Below, piece by piece: positions 33,537-45,808 of a stretch of DNA of 64,000 nucleotides; position 1 is the stretch's first letter; each line of letters starts with the position of its first letter. Source of the DNA: Pestalotiopsis fici W106-1 (lineage: Eukaryota > Ascomycota > Sordariomycetes > Amphisphaeriales > Sporocadaceae); assembly GCF_000516985.1 (NCBI RefSeq), contig NW_006917106.1, positions 323,234 to 387,233 on the forward strand. The letters run 5' to 3'. Both the position numbers and the translations under genes were made by a program. The notes under the pieces were generated by a model. The model saw nothing but the letters and a program-made list of their open reading frames with translations, was not told the origin of the DNA and searched no databases.

Positions 33537-36500
33537 GTCTAGTACATGCGTGTCGTTTGAAGAATTCTTGAGGCGATACCAACGGTACTTTGTGGATGTA
33601 ACTTGACTGACAAGAGGAGAGATGAGTATATGTTCGTATAAAAAAGTATGTGATGATTAGGGGAGAGAGAAAGACCCCGAGTCGTGTAAATGGAGCCAGA
33701 GAGAGGTATATGACTTCGCTTAGCCTTGAGCACACATTCACCGGTGCTTCTTCCTGATATCCGAAGTGGACTGGAATATAGTTGCCTCCACTCCACAAAT
33801 CTCAAGGGTACCTGACAGCAACGCATGCTTCACTCTGGTTTGCATGAAACTTGATCCACGTGGGTTCACTACCACGCAGCGTAGTATCGGGTGGATTAGA
33901 CTACTCTCAGCCTGCTGGTCATGGTGTTGAAGTACGGATATTTTGGCCCACACGAGTATAGCGTGGAGACAATGTTCCGCAAAGCGGAGTTCGATTTATG
34001 CACAAACATGCGTTTTGACCCAGATGGAGAATACACCGTCAAGGTGACACAAGGCCAACTACTAATTAAACGAAGCGTCAGGGACCTGCATCTCAAGTGC
34101 CGGCCTGCCATGTTTTAACGTTGGCAACCTTGTCAGCTTATACAAATGACTGTACATCGGCACAGGATGTATGCTTTTTGATCGTCCAGCATTTAGTCTT
34201 CTTTGCCCAAAAAAAAAAGAATAAACGACTCTAATCGGAAATAATTCCATGGACAGGCAAGATTGACTAACATCCCCGAGAGGCTGAGTCTATAATCCGA
34301 CGCCTTTAACGCTCTAGTCCACAATCATCCTCGCTTCTTCTCGGGGCGTGGCAAACGACCTCTGGTGGCGGCGAACTGGGCGCGCCTTATCGTTGGAGCT
34401 ATCGCTAGCGACTCCATTTCTATTTGTTTTCCGAAGGCCCTGATGCATCTGGCATATGGCTTTTTCTTCTACTTGGAAAAATCAGATTTCGAAGCCATAA
34501 TGTAGTGTAGAGACCCCTATCCTCATACCCCACTTGTCCTTTACCATGTCAATAATGGTTCCGATCATGCCGGATTAACCGTCAGATCGAACCGGTGCCA
34601 TCTGCTGGCTGTGTTCTCACCAAATCTCCAAGAATTGTTTTCGCGGCCTCCCGCTTCGCAGTTACAGCACGTGGCGATGTATATCATGACTGCCCCCCGT
34701 TGCATCCTGCTGTATGATGATCTCCAGACGCAACACGTCCGTGGGCATGGAGGTGGAGCAGGTACAACTTGATTCATACGGCTTTATACATATCATCTTG
34801 CTGCGTGAGCCATGAGGTTCAGGTTGACTAGGATCTCTTCTCAAGCTCCCCCCGTTGAATCAAAACTGACAGTAACATATGCATGCAAGAAATGGGCCAG
34901 GGGCAACATCCCCTTGCATTTTCCCCATCATTCCATGTGTACAAAGCATGTCATGTTCCACCACTGATGACTCTATTGAGCTACCAACCGAGCCAACTTA
35001 CTTGTTCCTCCAGATCCGCTTCTGGTCTTTCTAGTGCAAAGAAGAGGAAAGCTGAGGTCGCTCACGAGATCTTTGACATTTGTGTTCTCCGTAACATTGC
35101 ATACTTATTACTGAGACAGGTAGGCAAGTGGAACTCTCACCACCATGATCCGCATCGCCAACTCCACAAAAAGTGCTATGACCTCTGGCGAGTCTAGAGA
35201 AGAGGCATAGCTTGCTCCCCGGATCGACATTCCGTTGCGCATACATACCTTAATGTATACTATGGTACGCACGCGTCCCACTTCTGATTGGTACGTCTCT
35301 GTAGGTGGCAGGCTCATATGTTACGGAGCTAGCCTTGTACATTGGCGGATGCAACGAAGAATTTTTACAGAAACTAGGCTTGCCAGACATTTCCTGACTT
35401 CGGGTATGTGCAGGGAGAGATTTGCCGATATCAATATCACAACAGAACCAATAGCCGAATGAAAGACCTACTGCCTTACCTGTATCGTCTGGCCCACGAT
35501 CCTACCTTAATGACCAATATGCGCATCCATCTTCTAGCCCCGAAAAGACTCCTAGTAGCATCGCTGCTCGGCGAATCTCGATGCTCTTATATAGTGGACC
35601 ATTACTGCTGCGTACCACGCTTATTAGTATCAGTATGTGCGGCGGAATCCGCTATTCGTTTTTCCCCCACCTCTTTCCCCAAAGCAGCTTATTACCGCTG
35701 ACGAATTTCGGTTTGCTAGCTATAGTGGAAACGCTCTTTTTTCTTCTTATGTACTGGCGGCCAAAACTGCGCACAGGTTTCTTAGATTCTTGGAGTCACG
35801 AACAATTATGACTACCTAACCTTAGTATTTACTTGACTCGTCTGGTAGCAATTATGGAATTATCATCTCCAAGGCACACATTTAGATTTCTCCTTTACCT
35901 AATTACGTACTTGGCCACGAGTACTGGCAGACACATTGTCCATAATTCTCCGCAGTCTGGCCTGAAGTCGGTAGGCTTCAAGTCATGATACTCCATAGAT
36001 CTTCATCCGAATGCAGCTGTCAATGTCTTGGCGAGCAATGAGCACCTGGGCAAGGAGTGGGGTTAATGGAGACGAGCAGGGCCTTGGCGAACCGTGCTCT
36101 TCCTACCATGATTTTATTTCCTTGCACGCAGAAACGGAAACTCTCCGGAACTTATGGCCCGCGGACGGAGTTGAGAGATAGAAACGTCTATTGATTCTCG
36201 TCAGCAACTCGGCCGATAGATATACGCATGACTAGGAAGAGTCGATTGTTTCGAATATCCTGAAATGAAGCCCAATGTAGAGCCAGTTGTAAGCTTGGCC
36301 ACATGTCTTATCATCTCATTGAACTCGGTGCTGCTTGTATCGTGCCATGATCTCCTTGGCCATATGCAAAACTGCAGGGTAGTGCAATCTTACCGGAACC
36401 AATGTTGTGATCAAGGATTACACAGGCTTGGACTGCTATATTTCCATCAAGTAAAGAAGGAATACTCCTATCCGCTCCGACACCAAGTATATTCAAGAAA

Positions 36501-37372
36501 TAATCTGATGCATTGAATTGTTGCCCTCGAAAACTTCTTGTTTCCTTGTGCAGTAAGTGAGGTTACCACGGAGGGAAAGGCAACAAAATGGCACCGAGAT
36601 GACGAACTTGGACAAACTGTCACGGCATGGGTCTTTCCCCTCTCCCTTGACTCTCTCAAGTATTCAAGACATTTATACGAAATGCGGCGGCACGCGCAAT
36701 GTCGCTCGCAAGACTAATATACACTCCCTCCGACACTATTCAATAGAACCCCGCCGACGGTTTAATAAAAGAAAGGGAAATCACACCAGCTTACGTACAG
36801 ACAGTAACATAAAGTACACGTACTGTGTGTATGAGGTGCTCGACATACAAAACTGTCTCGTGGAATAGATGCAGCAATTTGATGTTCTGGTGGAAGTGTT
36901 GGTGTCTCAATATGAATTGTAGTTCTCCAGCTGCCCAGGGCTGACACCAGATGGCCATCTATTGGCCATTGTGTTCATTTGAAGATGCTCAGCGGGGCAA
37001 TTAGAAGTGCTGGAGCTTTGGCCAACGGTCTTGGGACCGAATAACTATTGACGCGCTGAAGGCACGCGAAAAGTGTCCTGAAAGACAGGGGCACCATCGC
37101 ACTTCTCCTGTACCTATCTGACCTACTACTACGTAGCTCCATCACCAAGCACGACGACTGAATGTGACACCAACTGAAAGAAGTCTGAGGACAACAACAC
37201 CCCTTTCTTACCTTCACGCCACTCATTTGACAGCTATTTCCCTCTGTTATCAGGACTCAACGCGCCCGGCCACTGCTCCTGTCGCCTCTGTAATTACTTG
37301 CGCCCTTAATCACCTATCAATTAGTCACCAGTCGAACCAACCAATACACAATTCAGCCAGCCAAACGCAACC
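33537..37372. other. 3.8-kb gene-free region
   Basis: Only short overlapping open frames on both strands, with no recognisable domain, repeat or RNA. It separates the leftward seven-TM gene from the rightward DPM3 gene, so it includes both promoters. Confidence 0.4.
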
Positions 37373-37833
37373 ATGACCCGCGCCCAGCAGACCATCTCAA
37401 TCGCACTCCTGGCATCTTCTGTGCGCTCTCCTCCCATCAAACGACCCATGCATCCCAGTGTCATTGATAGCTAATGTGGACTCAGTTCTACCTCGCCCTC
37501 TTCCTTCAGCTCGTGCCGCTGCCCGAACTGATTCAGACCGAAATTGTTCCTGTGGTATGTCACATTTGCCCTCCATTGCTGCCACCGCCGCTACCAACGC
37601 CCACTGTTTCGTACCGTTCACCGCGAAAGCCTTCGAGTCCAAGTACATGTTTGCTGACCGTTGATTCATAGCTTCCATTCTGGGCACTCGTCTCTTTCGG
37701 TGCCTTTCTTCTCTTCCGCCTTGGTTGGAATGTCATGACCTTCAACGACGTACCCGAGGCACACAAGGAACTCATGGGCGAGATCGAAATGGCGAAGAAG
37801 GACCTGCGTGCTTTGGGAGTCGATGTGGACTAG
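37373..37833 (+). CDS. DPM3: Dolichol-phosphate mannosyltransferase subunit 3
   Basis: Three exons (37373..37420, 37486..37554, 37672..37833) give 92 aa, the usual DPM3 size. Residues about 8-28 (ISIALLASSFYLALFLQL) and 40-60 (LPFWALVSFGAFLLFRLGWNV) form the two membrane helices. The C-terminal cytosolic part is TFNDVPEAHKELMGEIEMAK followed by KDLRALGVDVD, the conserved tail that tethers the catalytic subunit. In the ER, the DPM complex makes dolichol-phosphate mannose for N-glycosylation, O-mannosylation and GPI anchors. That fits, though does not prove a link with, the mannoprotein-like gene nearby. Most of the ORF is invisible without splicing because the exons are short. Confidence 0.95.
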
Positions 37834-38218
37834 ACGGGACATTTTGCGACAAGATCCACGTCCAGCGAGCTCAGCTAGCAACAAGGAGCGATACTGTTAC
37901 ACGATGCAGGCGGCGCAACAGCGTTGGAAGGATCAGGTCACGTTTCCACACCTTTGCAACGACAAGAGAACCCTCTCCAGAGGTCACTTCTCGCCCAAGT
38001 GACTGCATTGGCAGCCTGAAAGGCAACAGATTCAACATGTTGAAGACACAATTCGTCAGGGGTCAAGGGTAGTTGGGCCGGCCACCATAATGTCAATAAG
38101 AGTACCTGTATCATCATTAGATGATCTTGTCTAGCACGATCCCATCTGACGCCTGCATGCTTTCCGGACTTCCTTGTGGTGTGAATGGGCCAATTCTGTT
38201 CATGCTTGTTCTGTGCGT
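37834..38218. other. Convergent intergenic region
   Basis: A 385-bp stretch between the stops of DPM3 and the leftward 763-aa gene. Nothing else is recognised. Confidence 0.5.
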
Positions 38219-40569
38219 TTATTCCTTCTCATCCCTAGCCAGCAGTGCAACGACCGTTTTCAGGGCTCCCATCGGGTCATCACCGTCTTGGACAAGCTTG
38301 TCAAATATGACCGGAATTTTCGCCAATCGCCCTGCAGTATCTTTGCTGTGCCCTTTTCAGAAACAGTGTCAGTCAGTAGCGAGCGTACATGGATCAAGGG
38401 CTGTGACCTACATTTGCCCGGTGTATGGACCAGGAGTTTGATGGTATTTCGTCCCTCTCCGGTCCAGTCAAATGTAATCTGCCAGTTAATCCGCAATTCC
38501 ACCTTATCCTTTCCCTGCGAGCCAAGAACCAAATCGAGGCCAGTCCGTCCAAGTTCAGAAACCAATTGTTTTCTTGTCATCTCAAACTTGTTTCCATCAA
38601 TTTCCACTTCCTCGTCAGAGTTTGCTCGCGTAACATCAACTACTGTCTTGTGGAGACGCTTCCTCCGCTTCGCCCGCCGTAGATCACGGGCACATTTCAG
38701 GATACCTTGTGTATGACCCAACTCTTTTGCGATACACGACCACAATCTAGCCCGCTTACTGGCTAACCTCGTCCACTCGGCCATTGCCCATGTCATGACA
38801 GCGATATTTCGCCTGGAAGAACCCAATGAATTCGTATCAGTGCCTAGAACCCTCTCGATAAAGGGGCCAAGTTCGCCAACAGCTGCAGGCTCCAGCTTGG
38901 GCACAACAAGCTCCAATATTGACAGGGTCTTTGTGTCAACAAGCATATCTATCTGTGCTGAGAAGAGTCCTTTTGGCATGGATGTTATAGATATATGATG
39001 CTGTTGTATCACATCAGGAGCATCGTCACTTGGTTCGCGAGGGATGATTGTAGTCGCCGACGCAAAGCTAAGTGGTGTAAACAGTTCAAGGTAGGGTCTT
39101 TCCTCAGCTAGACTCATCTGCAGTGGTTCATGTGACGTGGGCGGCAGTTGGTCTACTTGATCTAATGGTTGAAAAGGACTCGGTAGAGCTGCCAATTGGC
39201 TCCCAAAAGGTAGGAAGGACATGGGATCAAGCGCTGCCTTTAGCCAAGCCTCTGATGCTTGCACTTGGGGCTCTTGCTCGAGCGGTGGAGCATGCCGAAG
39301 AAGAATGTCGAATAAAGCATCCGGATCTTGAATTGTTGTTGATGTCCGCCCAGCAGAGCCACGGTGTTGTGGGGAATTGAGATTATCGTTTTCTCTGCGT
39401 GCGACCTCTAGGTCAGCCAGCAGCTGACTGACTTCCGCTTGCAGCAAGTCTCGAGTCGCCGTCTTCTCCGCCAAAGGATCCGGATCTTTGATACGTCGAG
39501 CTGTGTGCGGCTTGCTTGGGGTTGATTGTGACTGTTCTTGCGCATTTCTTTCTTTGCCCTGATCCGATGTTTCTATACGTGCTGCTGGTTGAAGCGCTTG
39601 CGACAATGCCGCTTCATGCTGTGCCAAGCTCTTTGATGCCGGCCGAAGTACCTTGGCGGAGTTTTTTGCCAGAGCCTCCTTTCCAAAAGACTCGAAGTCA
39701 GTCGGTCGCACCGGCGGTTGCTTCAAGGGTGAACTGCCACTACGAAGCTTGTCAGCCAGAGCCCTACTCCTCCTGGGTCGCTTAGACGGCGTGTTATGGA
39801 TTCCCATGGGTGACGTATTGACTGCATCCGGATTCGATAAGCCCTTCTCCGTTGGTGTAGGCGGAAGCTCTGGCTCATCGGGCTCTTGCACAGGCAGTAC
39901 ACCACGCGGTGGAGATCTGCGTAGGGCCCGCCCTTTGAAAGGGTCTAGTAACTCCTCCTCTTGCACTGAAGGCGGCGGGAGCGGTCGCGGTGATGGTCGA
40001 TGCATCGAGCGTCGCGGTCTGCCTCGCATTCCACCGAGACTTTGACGGATCGGGCTCTGTGGCTCTCTGACTGACGGACCAAGTGCCATGTTGGAACCAG
40101 CTGGATCAGATGCCGGTCTATTCTCTGATGCGCCCTCCAATTGGGCGGTCACGGCCTGGTCGTCTCCGCCATCGCTACCATCGCTCCCATCGCTTGGGGA
40201 TTCTCGAGGCGCTGGGCCAGTGCGCAGAGTACGCGCCCGGCCCTCTCCGTCCGGGGAGATGGATAAAGAGGTCTGTCTCCTCGTCGACCGTCTCACAGAT
40301 TGGGCGCCGGATGATGGAGCGGCAGGACTATCTGACCCGCCTGGTGGAAGACTCGAAGTTTTGCGTCGCTTGGGGGCGGAGGTTTCCATATCAGTGGCAG
40401 AGTTGACTGTATCTAACTTGACATGATTGGCATATGAATCCTCATAAGCCTCTCGGAAATATCGATGCTCGGATGTCGTTCTCAAGACGTATGTAGACTC
40501 GCGAAGTGTTGGTATGGTGGGGTTGAATGTTGATCTTGCACGATTTCTCAACCTGGTGGGCTGTTGCAA
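38219..40569 (-). CDS. Large mostly disordered nuclear-type protein, family uncertain
   Basis: Exon 40569..38412 and exon 38352..38219 (intron GTAGGT...GAAAAG) give up to 763 aa. The first codon of the open frame is TTG, so either an upstream exon supplies the ATG or translation starts at the in-frame ATG at 40389 (METSAPKRRKTSS). Residues about 60-350 are Ser/Pro/Arg-rich with basic patches (APKRRK, KRPRRSR). A coiled coil at about 370-400 (LLQAEVSQLLADLEVARREND) precedes a folded C-terminal half with FTPLSFASATTI, ISITSMPKGLFSAQIDMLV and IAVMTWAMAEWTRLASKRAR. The true end after splicing is IPVIFDKLVQDG...ALLARDEKE. Coiled coil plus such a domain resembles fungal inner-kinetochore (CENP-O/Mcm21-type) proteins, but I hold that weakly. 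Confidence 0.7.
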
Positions 40570-41065
40570 TTCAATGAATTATGACCTAACCGGTCATCAA
40601 TATACCGATTGGAAAAGGGTAAGAGTTATAGACTACCCACGTCTTGTCTTGAAACACTTGTCAAATTGAATACTTTTTAATCGCAATGATACAATCTTTT
40701 GTGAGTGTAACGAATGTATCTTCGCATGTCCAATCGCGTCCTGGTTGAATCGCGTGGTTGGCCAACGCGTCTCTTTGCCATAGCTACAGGCTACATACCA
40801 TGTGGTGTGGTGCCTATGTATGTAATGCACCCAGGTACCACACAAGCTCCATGTCGGCTTCAGTCAAAGGGTCCACCTAGACAAGTGTGCGCTATGACGT
40901 TTTCTCTCTAATGGATTGCCAAGCGGAAGTTTATTAGCGCCATTGGTTGAAAACACCATCGTTAGCAATCACTACATACCTTCGTGCCTTGGTTCGTGCG
41001 ATTCCGACTTTGCGACATTATCCTCTCAACACGTTTGCCCGCACCCTTCGTTCATTCTGCCTGTC
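40570..41065. other. Divergent intergenic region
   Basis: It lies between the leftward 763-aa gene and the rightward oxidoreductase-like gene and contains both promoters. A missing first exon of the leftward gene could also be here, but I could not identify an ATG exon with matching phase. Confidence 0.4.
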
Positions 41066-42022
41066 ATGTCGCCTCTCGCCTCTCGCCCCTTGTTCAGGGG
41101 AGCTCTTCAGCTCTCCTCGACCTTCTCTAAGCGTTCCATCTCGTCCTTTAACAAGACACCGCCACCAGCCAACAAGGGCCCCAACAGCGGTAGCGAACAA
41201 GCTCTACCTATCGGCCCTTACTATGAGGCCATCATTGTAACGCCTCAACCCATTCCTGAGACCAAGCCAGAGGAGCCGCCCACCTCTTCGCCCAAGTCTC
41301 CTCGTAGCACAGCCAAAAAGAACGCCGCGGCACGTAAGAACCCTCCTTCTAGAATCAGACCTCGTGGCTAATATGCGTCACCTCATGTAGAAGACCAACG
41401 GCAACACCAGCCAGTAGATACATCCCCGGCGCCGGCTCCTTCACCTTCCACTGAACCTGCGACAGCGCAGGAGAAAGCACGCATCATTTTCGGCTCTCGA
41501 CTCGCTGGCCCAATCGAGCGAGCAGAGAGACTACAGGCAATCAAGGACAAGAGCACCATGATCGCAGGAGTTCGGGTACCCCCTAAACCTGAGGAACCAG
41601 ACAATTGTTGCATGAGCGGATGCGTCAATTGCGTCTGGGACCGATACCGTGACGAAATGGAGGACTGGGTGTCTGCTAGTAAAGAAGCAGAACGATGTCT
41701 GCAAGCCCAGCGCGCTCAAGGTCCCGTCGATGCGCTGAGTAGTGCGAGTGCTGTCAAGGAAATGGATGGATCGAAAGAGCCAGCTTCGGCGACTTCTGGC
41801 TCGGGTCATGTGCAGCCCGGTTCAAGCGTCAATGAAGCAGTGAGCATGGATGATGATGGAGGAGGTAGTGACACGAATTGGCCGACACCACAACCCAAAA
41901 TTGCCAAAGACTTGTGGGACGACGGCTTGTACAAGAACGTTCCCGTTGGTATTCGGGAGTTCATGAAGACGGAAAAGAAGCTGAAACAGAGGCATGAGGA
42001 AGAGGGCTCTGTCGGTGGTTAA
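41066..42022 (+). CDS. Oxidoreductase-like (OXLD1-type) mitochondrial protein
   Basis: Exons 41066..41333 and 41391..42022 give 299 aa. The 57-nt intron (CAC|GTAAGA...GGCTAAT...ATGTAG) contains an in-frame TAA; without splicing the frame would stop at codon 102. The N terminus MSPLASRPLFRGALQLSSTFSKRSISS is Arg/Ser-rich, like a mitochondrial targeting sequence. The diagnostic motif lies in exon 2: VPPKPEEPDNCCMSGCVNCVWDRYRDEMEDW, the Cys-rich Oxidoreductase-like N-terminal domain. A charged, partly disordered region follows, ending VGIREFMKTEKKLKQRHEEE. The biochemical role of this family is not established; four clustered Cys suggest metal or redox chemistry. The start is placed at the ATG because the frame upstream begins at TTG. 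Confidence 0.85.
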
Positions 42023-42518
42023 GAATGCGCGCGAATACCCCCAAGGTTTCTATCGTAATATACATCATCTTTCAGACAACTTTGGCAATCCATTCGACTC
42101 GTTCGCCAGTAAAATCCATGGGCATCGCGCGTATATTGAAGTAATGGAGCCTGCTGACCTTTGCAGCTTCCACCACCTGGAACCTGGATCGACACCATGC
42201 GAAAGGAAGCTTGGGGTATCGTGTCCCAACTACCTCAGAGCATCGCTTTCTCCGTCTGAATAAACTTACTCGGGTGAGTCACTGCTTTAGACTTTGCGCA
42301 TACAAAGGGACTCGTGAACCAAGAACATCTGTGCCTGCCTGTTCACCTGCATGAGCCAGACCAACTACTACTACTTTGGCCACAATATTTCTCCTCCTTG
42401 ACTGCAACATAACACAACACAGAAATATCTACTCAGCTACTTTAAGGGGATAACCAACTTACCATCAAACAAGTATCCGAATCGTCCACAACAATACTAG
42501 TGCAACCAGTCTTCAACC
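42023..42518. other. Promoter region of the DUF3669 gene
   Basis: A 496-bp region between two rightward genes. The last 170 bp are rich in CA/AC and lack ATG, as in fungal 5' leaders. Nothing else is recognised. Confidence 0.4.
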
Positions 42519-43538
42519 ATGGCACACAAAGTATTCCACCGAGAAAGCTCCTCATCCACAGCCTATCGACGCATCGGCGCTGGCTTTTGCGGATCGGTTT
42601 GGGGTGATCCTGAACACCACAATGTTGATTCCTCTGTCGCAATCAAACGCGAAGACGGCGGCCCCGGGCGGTCACTATTTAACGACTTTCAAATTCACAA
42701 GATACTCATCACAGCCTACAATGAGTGCCCACAGCATATTCAGGCCGCTTTCCAAATTCCAGAATGTCATGAGTTCGTTCCAGATACGTATGCTGGCTGG
42801 ACGACTACCACTCTCCTGAATCGGTTTCCACAAGGGTATACTGCTTGCAACATTCTTATCACACAGAGGATCCCGCCATTCCCTGAGCAGGCTCGTCATG
42901 CACTGACCGACAAATTCTGTCCTACTCATCTCATTGAAAACATCAAAGCTGATACCAACAACCTCGATTGCCTAGTTCGCCCATATCTAGGTCGTCGCAA
43001 GTTCGGACAATGCCGATCCAAATTGCGCGTCTTCAGTCTGCGGAATTATCCACTCCATATCGATCAAATGTCGGATCTCGGACTGGACGCCTTTGGCTAC
43101 TCGACTGCCATTGCCAGAGCTTTGGCATTCATGTATTGGAAAGGAAAGATCGATGCCAACGACGTCGAGTTTGTTCTCGCACCAGCACCAGATTTTGCTT
43201 TGTCACAGTTCCATTCGGCGCATCTCGGCGGCCACAACTTGTGGATTCTGGACTTTGATTGCTGCAAAAGCATGTCGATGAATAAGGAAGGAGTACACCG
43301 GGCAGCACAAGCTTTTCTGCGTAATGATCCATTTTATCCATGTCCCGGGCGAGAGAACAAGGAGGATCAAGAGCTGTGGAAACACTTTAGAGCTCAGTTC
43401 CTGGAAGCAAGCTCATATTTATTGCATGATGACGACGAGGCATCCAGAATACTTCCAAATTTGCTCATGGAAACCATTGAGAAGTTTGTACAGGAATCAA
43501 GCGCCGGCCAGCAGCGTATACATGAACCAGTGCAATAA
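42519..43538 (+). CDS. DUF3669-domain protein
   Basis: Single exon, 339 aa. The protein begins with a short leader and YRRIGAGFCGSVWGD, a glycine-rich loop-like start, followed by VAIKREDGGPGRSLFNDFQIH, recalling the ATP-binding lobe of kinase-like folds. Further family features are ITQRIPPFPEQARHALTDKFCP, LDCLVRPYLGRRKFG, FSLRNYPLHIDQMSDLGLD, KIDANDVEFVLAPAPD, LWILDFDCCKSMSMNKEGV and FLRNDPFYPCPG. This order is that of the fungal DUF3669 family, often found next to zinc fingers; no zinc finger is present here. The DFD-like motif in LDFDCC may mimic a kinase DFG site. Activity is unproven. The family is typical of accessory, variable regions. Confidence 0.85.
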   Translation: MAHKVFHRESSSSTAYRRIGAGFCGSVWGDPEHHNVDSSVAIKREDGGPGRSLFNDFQIHKILITAYNECPQHIQAAFQIPECHEFVPDTYAGWTTTTLLNRFPQGYTACNILITQRIPPFPEQARHALTDKFCPTHLIENIKADTNNLDCLVRPYLGRRKFGQCRSKLRVFSLRNYPLHIDQMSDLGLDAFGYSTAIARALAFMYWKGKIDANDVEFVLAPAPDFALSQFHSAHLGGHNLWILDFDCCKSMSMNKEGVHRAAQAFLRNDPFYPCPGRENKEDQELWKHFRAQFLEASSYLLHDDDEASRILPNLLMETIEKFVQESSAGQQRIHEPVQ

Positions 43539-45004
43539 ACATGATTCCTATATTGGTCTTTCTGCAAGAGTGTTCAAGCGGTCAATGTCAGAAATAATGT
43601 ATCCGAAAGTTGACTGCCTCGCATCTAGGCGTCTACTGCCAAGAAATACTGTGGTTCTCAGCCAGTTTGTTTTTGCAAGCCCACATGTAGCCGAGAAAAA
43701 GCAGTTATCATTTTGCGGCGAGGTCTTGATTGTAATATTGGCCTCTGCGATTTGAAAATCGTTGCTGAGGAGTGTAGTACTATTCCTATGGCTGTTAATT
43801 ATTGATGCCACTTGAGGCATGGCTTAATAGAGTCAAGGTTCAGAGATCTGCGGTTCGTAAAAGCACAGGGCGGTCTCGCTATGAGACAGCGGGAGGGAAT
43901 AGTGGGGTGCCCTGCCGCAATACCTGGCTGGCAGTTTGGCTGGCCTGGGTACGGTCGTGCAAGCTAGCACACCTTAATGTGTGTAGGCCATTGCGTGCCG
44001 TGTGTTGGGACGAGATCTCGGTTACGTAGAAAAGTCTCATTCATATAATGTACACAATATCGGATAAGCAGCACCATGAGTGACGGTCCAGGAAGTGTTC
44101 TATACAAAAACGTTGGTAGGTGCAAGCAAACGATCGCGCGGGATTAGTGGGCAAGTTTTTCATGTCGAACCTATAACAGGTAACTATCTGCATGTCATCC
44201 CCTTGGCCTTCCAGCGGAGGGTATTACTGCTCACCCAAGTATATGGATGGTCGAATGCATCCTCTTCCGAGCAAGCCATGGTAAGACAAGGCTTGCAACC
44301 TTGATTCTTGCCGGCATCGTCGCCGTTCATTTTAGCCTGTCATGCCCAATATGGATTCTACCGGATCTCAGTGTTGCCGCACACACTATAGTGACTCCAG
44401 CTGCAGCGCCAAAGCTCTTGCAAACGCTAAATATAGGGACACGATATACCTTTCGGATGCAACACACACATCTGTATCCTTGGATTACCGGGTTCGCTTA
44501 GTCGCTGTACATGACTCTGTGCACTCAATCTGAATTGGCATCTCAAAGAAGAAAATTTGCCAAGTCGCGATCATATACAAAGACGCTGCCATCCATTGGA
44601 GCGGCCACCGGGTTAAGAAAAGTGGCTCGTGAATGTCTCATTCAAACCATGTGCCAATACGGAAAAGCTGCGTAAAGGATGAGACAAGGAGACTTGACAA
44701 GTTGTCAAGTCGTAATCTTCAACCAGTAGAAACTCTGAAGGGGGTATTCTTGGTATATGCCAAGAAGCTGAAATCAGAGAGGCTGCTTACAGATGTTCAA
44801 ATTGGCAATATGGCAATTGTATCATGTTTGTCAGTGTAAGCCCAACCATGTGCATACCGACATTCGAATACATGAGACAATAGGAGAGCCATTTTTGAAC
44901 GGATATAAATACCATCACACCTCCGCAGATGATTTCACATACAGCAACAGCCTAAGTAAAAATTTGGTTTGGACTTTGTAAATACCTCCAACTCACCCGT
45001 CATC
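43539..45004. other. Intergenic, nothing recognised apart from a promoter
   Basis: A 1.5-kb stretch with only short unsupported frames. The right end carries a TATA-containing promoter for the secreted-protein gene. Confidence 0.4.
44901..44912 (+). promoter_or_regulatory. TATA box of the secreted-protein gene
   Basis: GGATATAAATAC lies about 100 bp upstream of the ATG at 45005, followed by an A/C-rich leader. The position suits a fungal core promoter of a regulated gene. Confidence 0.55.
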
Positions 45005-45634
45005 ATGAAGTATTTCTTGCAACTTTTGTCCTTCGGTCTTCTGGCCACTGCCTCTTCCGCTCTTCCACTGCTTGATGAACGACAGACTGCAGTGTACAGT
45101 TTGACCGTTTCAACGTAAGTGGTCATGTTTGAATCACCGCTGGCCGTACTAACAGCTTTGAGAAGTACCTCGAGCACCGCACTCAACGGACAAACCGTAG
45201 AGATTGTGAACTCTGTGCTTGGAGTGTACCCCGGGAACCAGCCCGCTGCCACTTTCTATCCTATTCCAAACCAAACCAAGCCTGGGAGAAGCTCGCTACA
45301 TACTTATCCCGTGGGGATTGTTGACCACGTACTTGGCTTGAAAGGAAGTGATGGCCTATATTCGCTCGTTGATGTGACAAATATCGGACAGAGCGGGGCC
45401 GCGGCATTCTATGACGGTTTCATTCTCAGAAACAACCTCGTGAGCCATGAAATTCCTGGAAATTGGGTTGCGTTCCCTGTCGGCAATGGGTGGCAAATTA
45501 AGCGGTATGACGGTAAGTGACTGTCTTTGTGAATCGCATAGGCTACGTTAACGTGTCATGACATAGGAAACGCTATTGTGACCCAAGATTATGTGCCCGT
45601 GAACCTGGTATACAAGCTGGTCAACAAGTATTGA
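45005..45634 (+). CDS. Small secreted protein, cysteine-free, unknown function
   Basis: Three exons (45005..45114, 45166..45512, 45567..45634) give 174 aa. A signal peptide (MKYFLQLLSFGLLATASS) is followed by ALPLLDERQ, a typical fungal pro-segment ending in a dibasic-like ER site. The mature part (about 145 aa) has no cysteine. It contains NGQTVEIVNSVLGVYPGN, FYPIPNQTKPG with an NQT glycosylation site, LYSLVDVTN and SHEIPGNWVAFPVGNGWQIKRYDG, a pattern of short strands and Gly/Asn turns suggesting a beta-rich fold. No known domain is recognised. Both introns have strong GTAAGT donors. Its location in the accessory, telomere-proximal third and its promoter TATA box are compatible with a host- or environment-facing protein, but no function can be assigned. 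Confidence 0.75.
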
Positions 45635-45808
45635 GATGGTTGCCTACATGGCTGTTTTACGATGCAAAAAGACAGTGGTAGTTCTATACCTTTGATGGAG
45701 AGCCATGTATATAAACACACAAGATTTGTGATTTTGGGGTGGAGTAGTAAATTGAACCAAGAAGATCTAGCATTGGACTTGACACGTATGATCGTCTACT
45801 GTAATCCT

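Noticed and set aside
38260..38411. Unspliced C terminus of the 763-aa protein (ending ...KTVMTRWEP)
   Set aside because: It arises from reading through an intron; the spliced frame has consistent phase and a plausible end.
41066..42022. In-frame TAA at 41369-41371, as if the oxidoreductase-like gene were a pseudogene or a readthrough gene
   Set aside because: A good 57-nt intron (GTAAGA donor, GCTAAT branch, TAG acceptor) removes the stop and keeps the frame.
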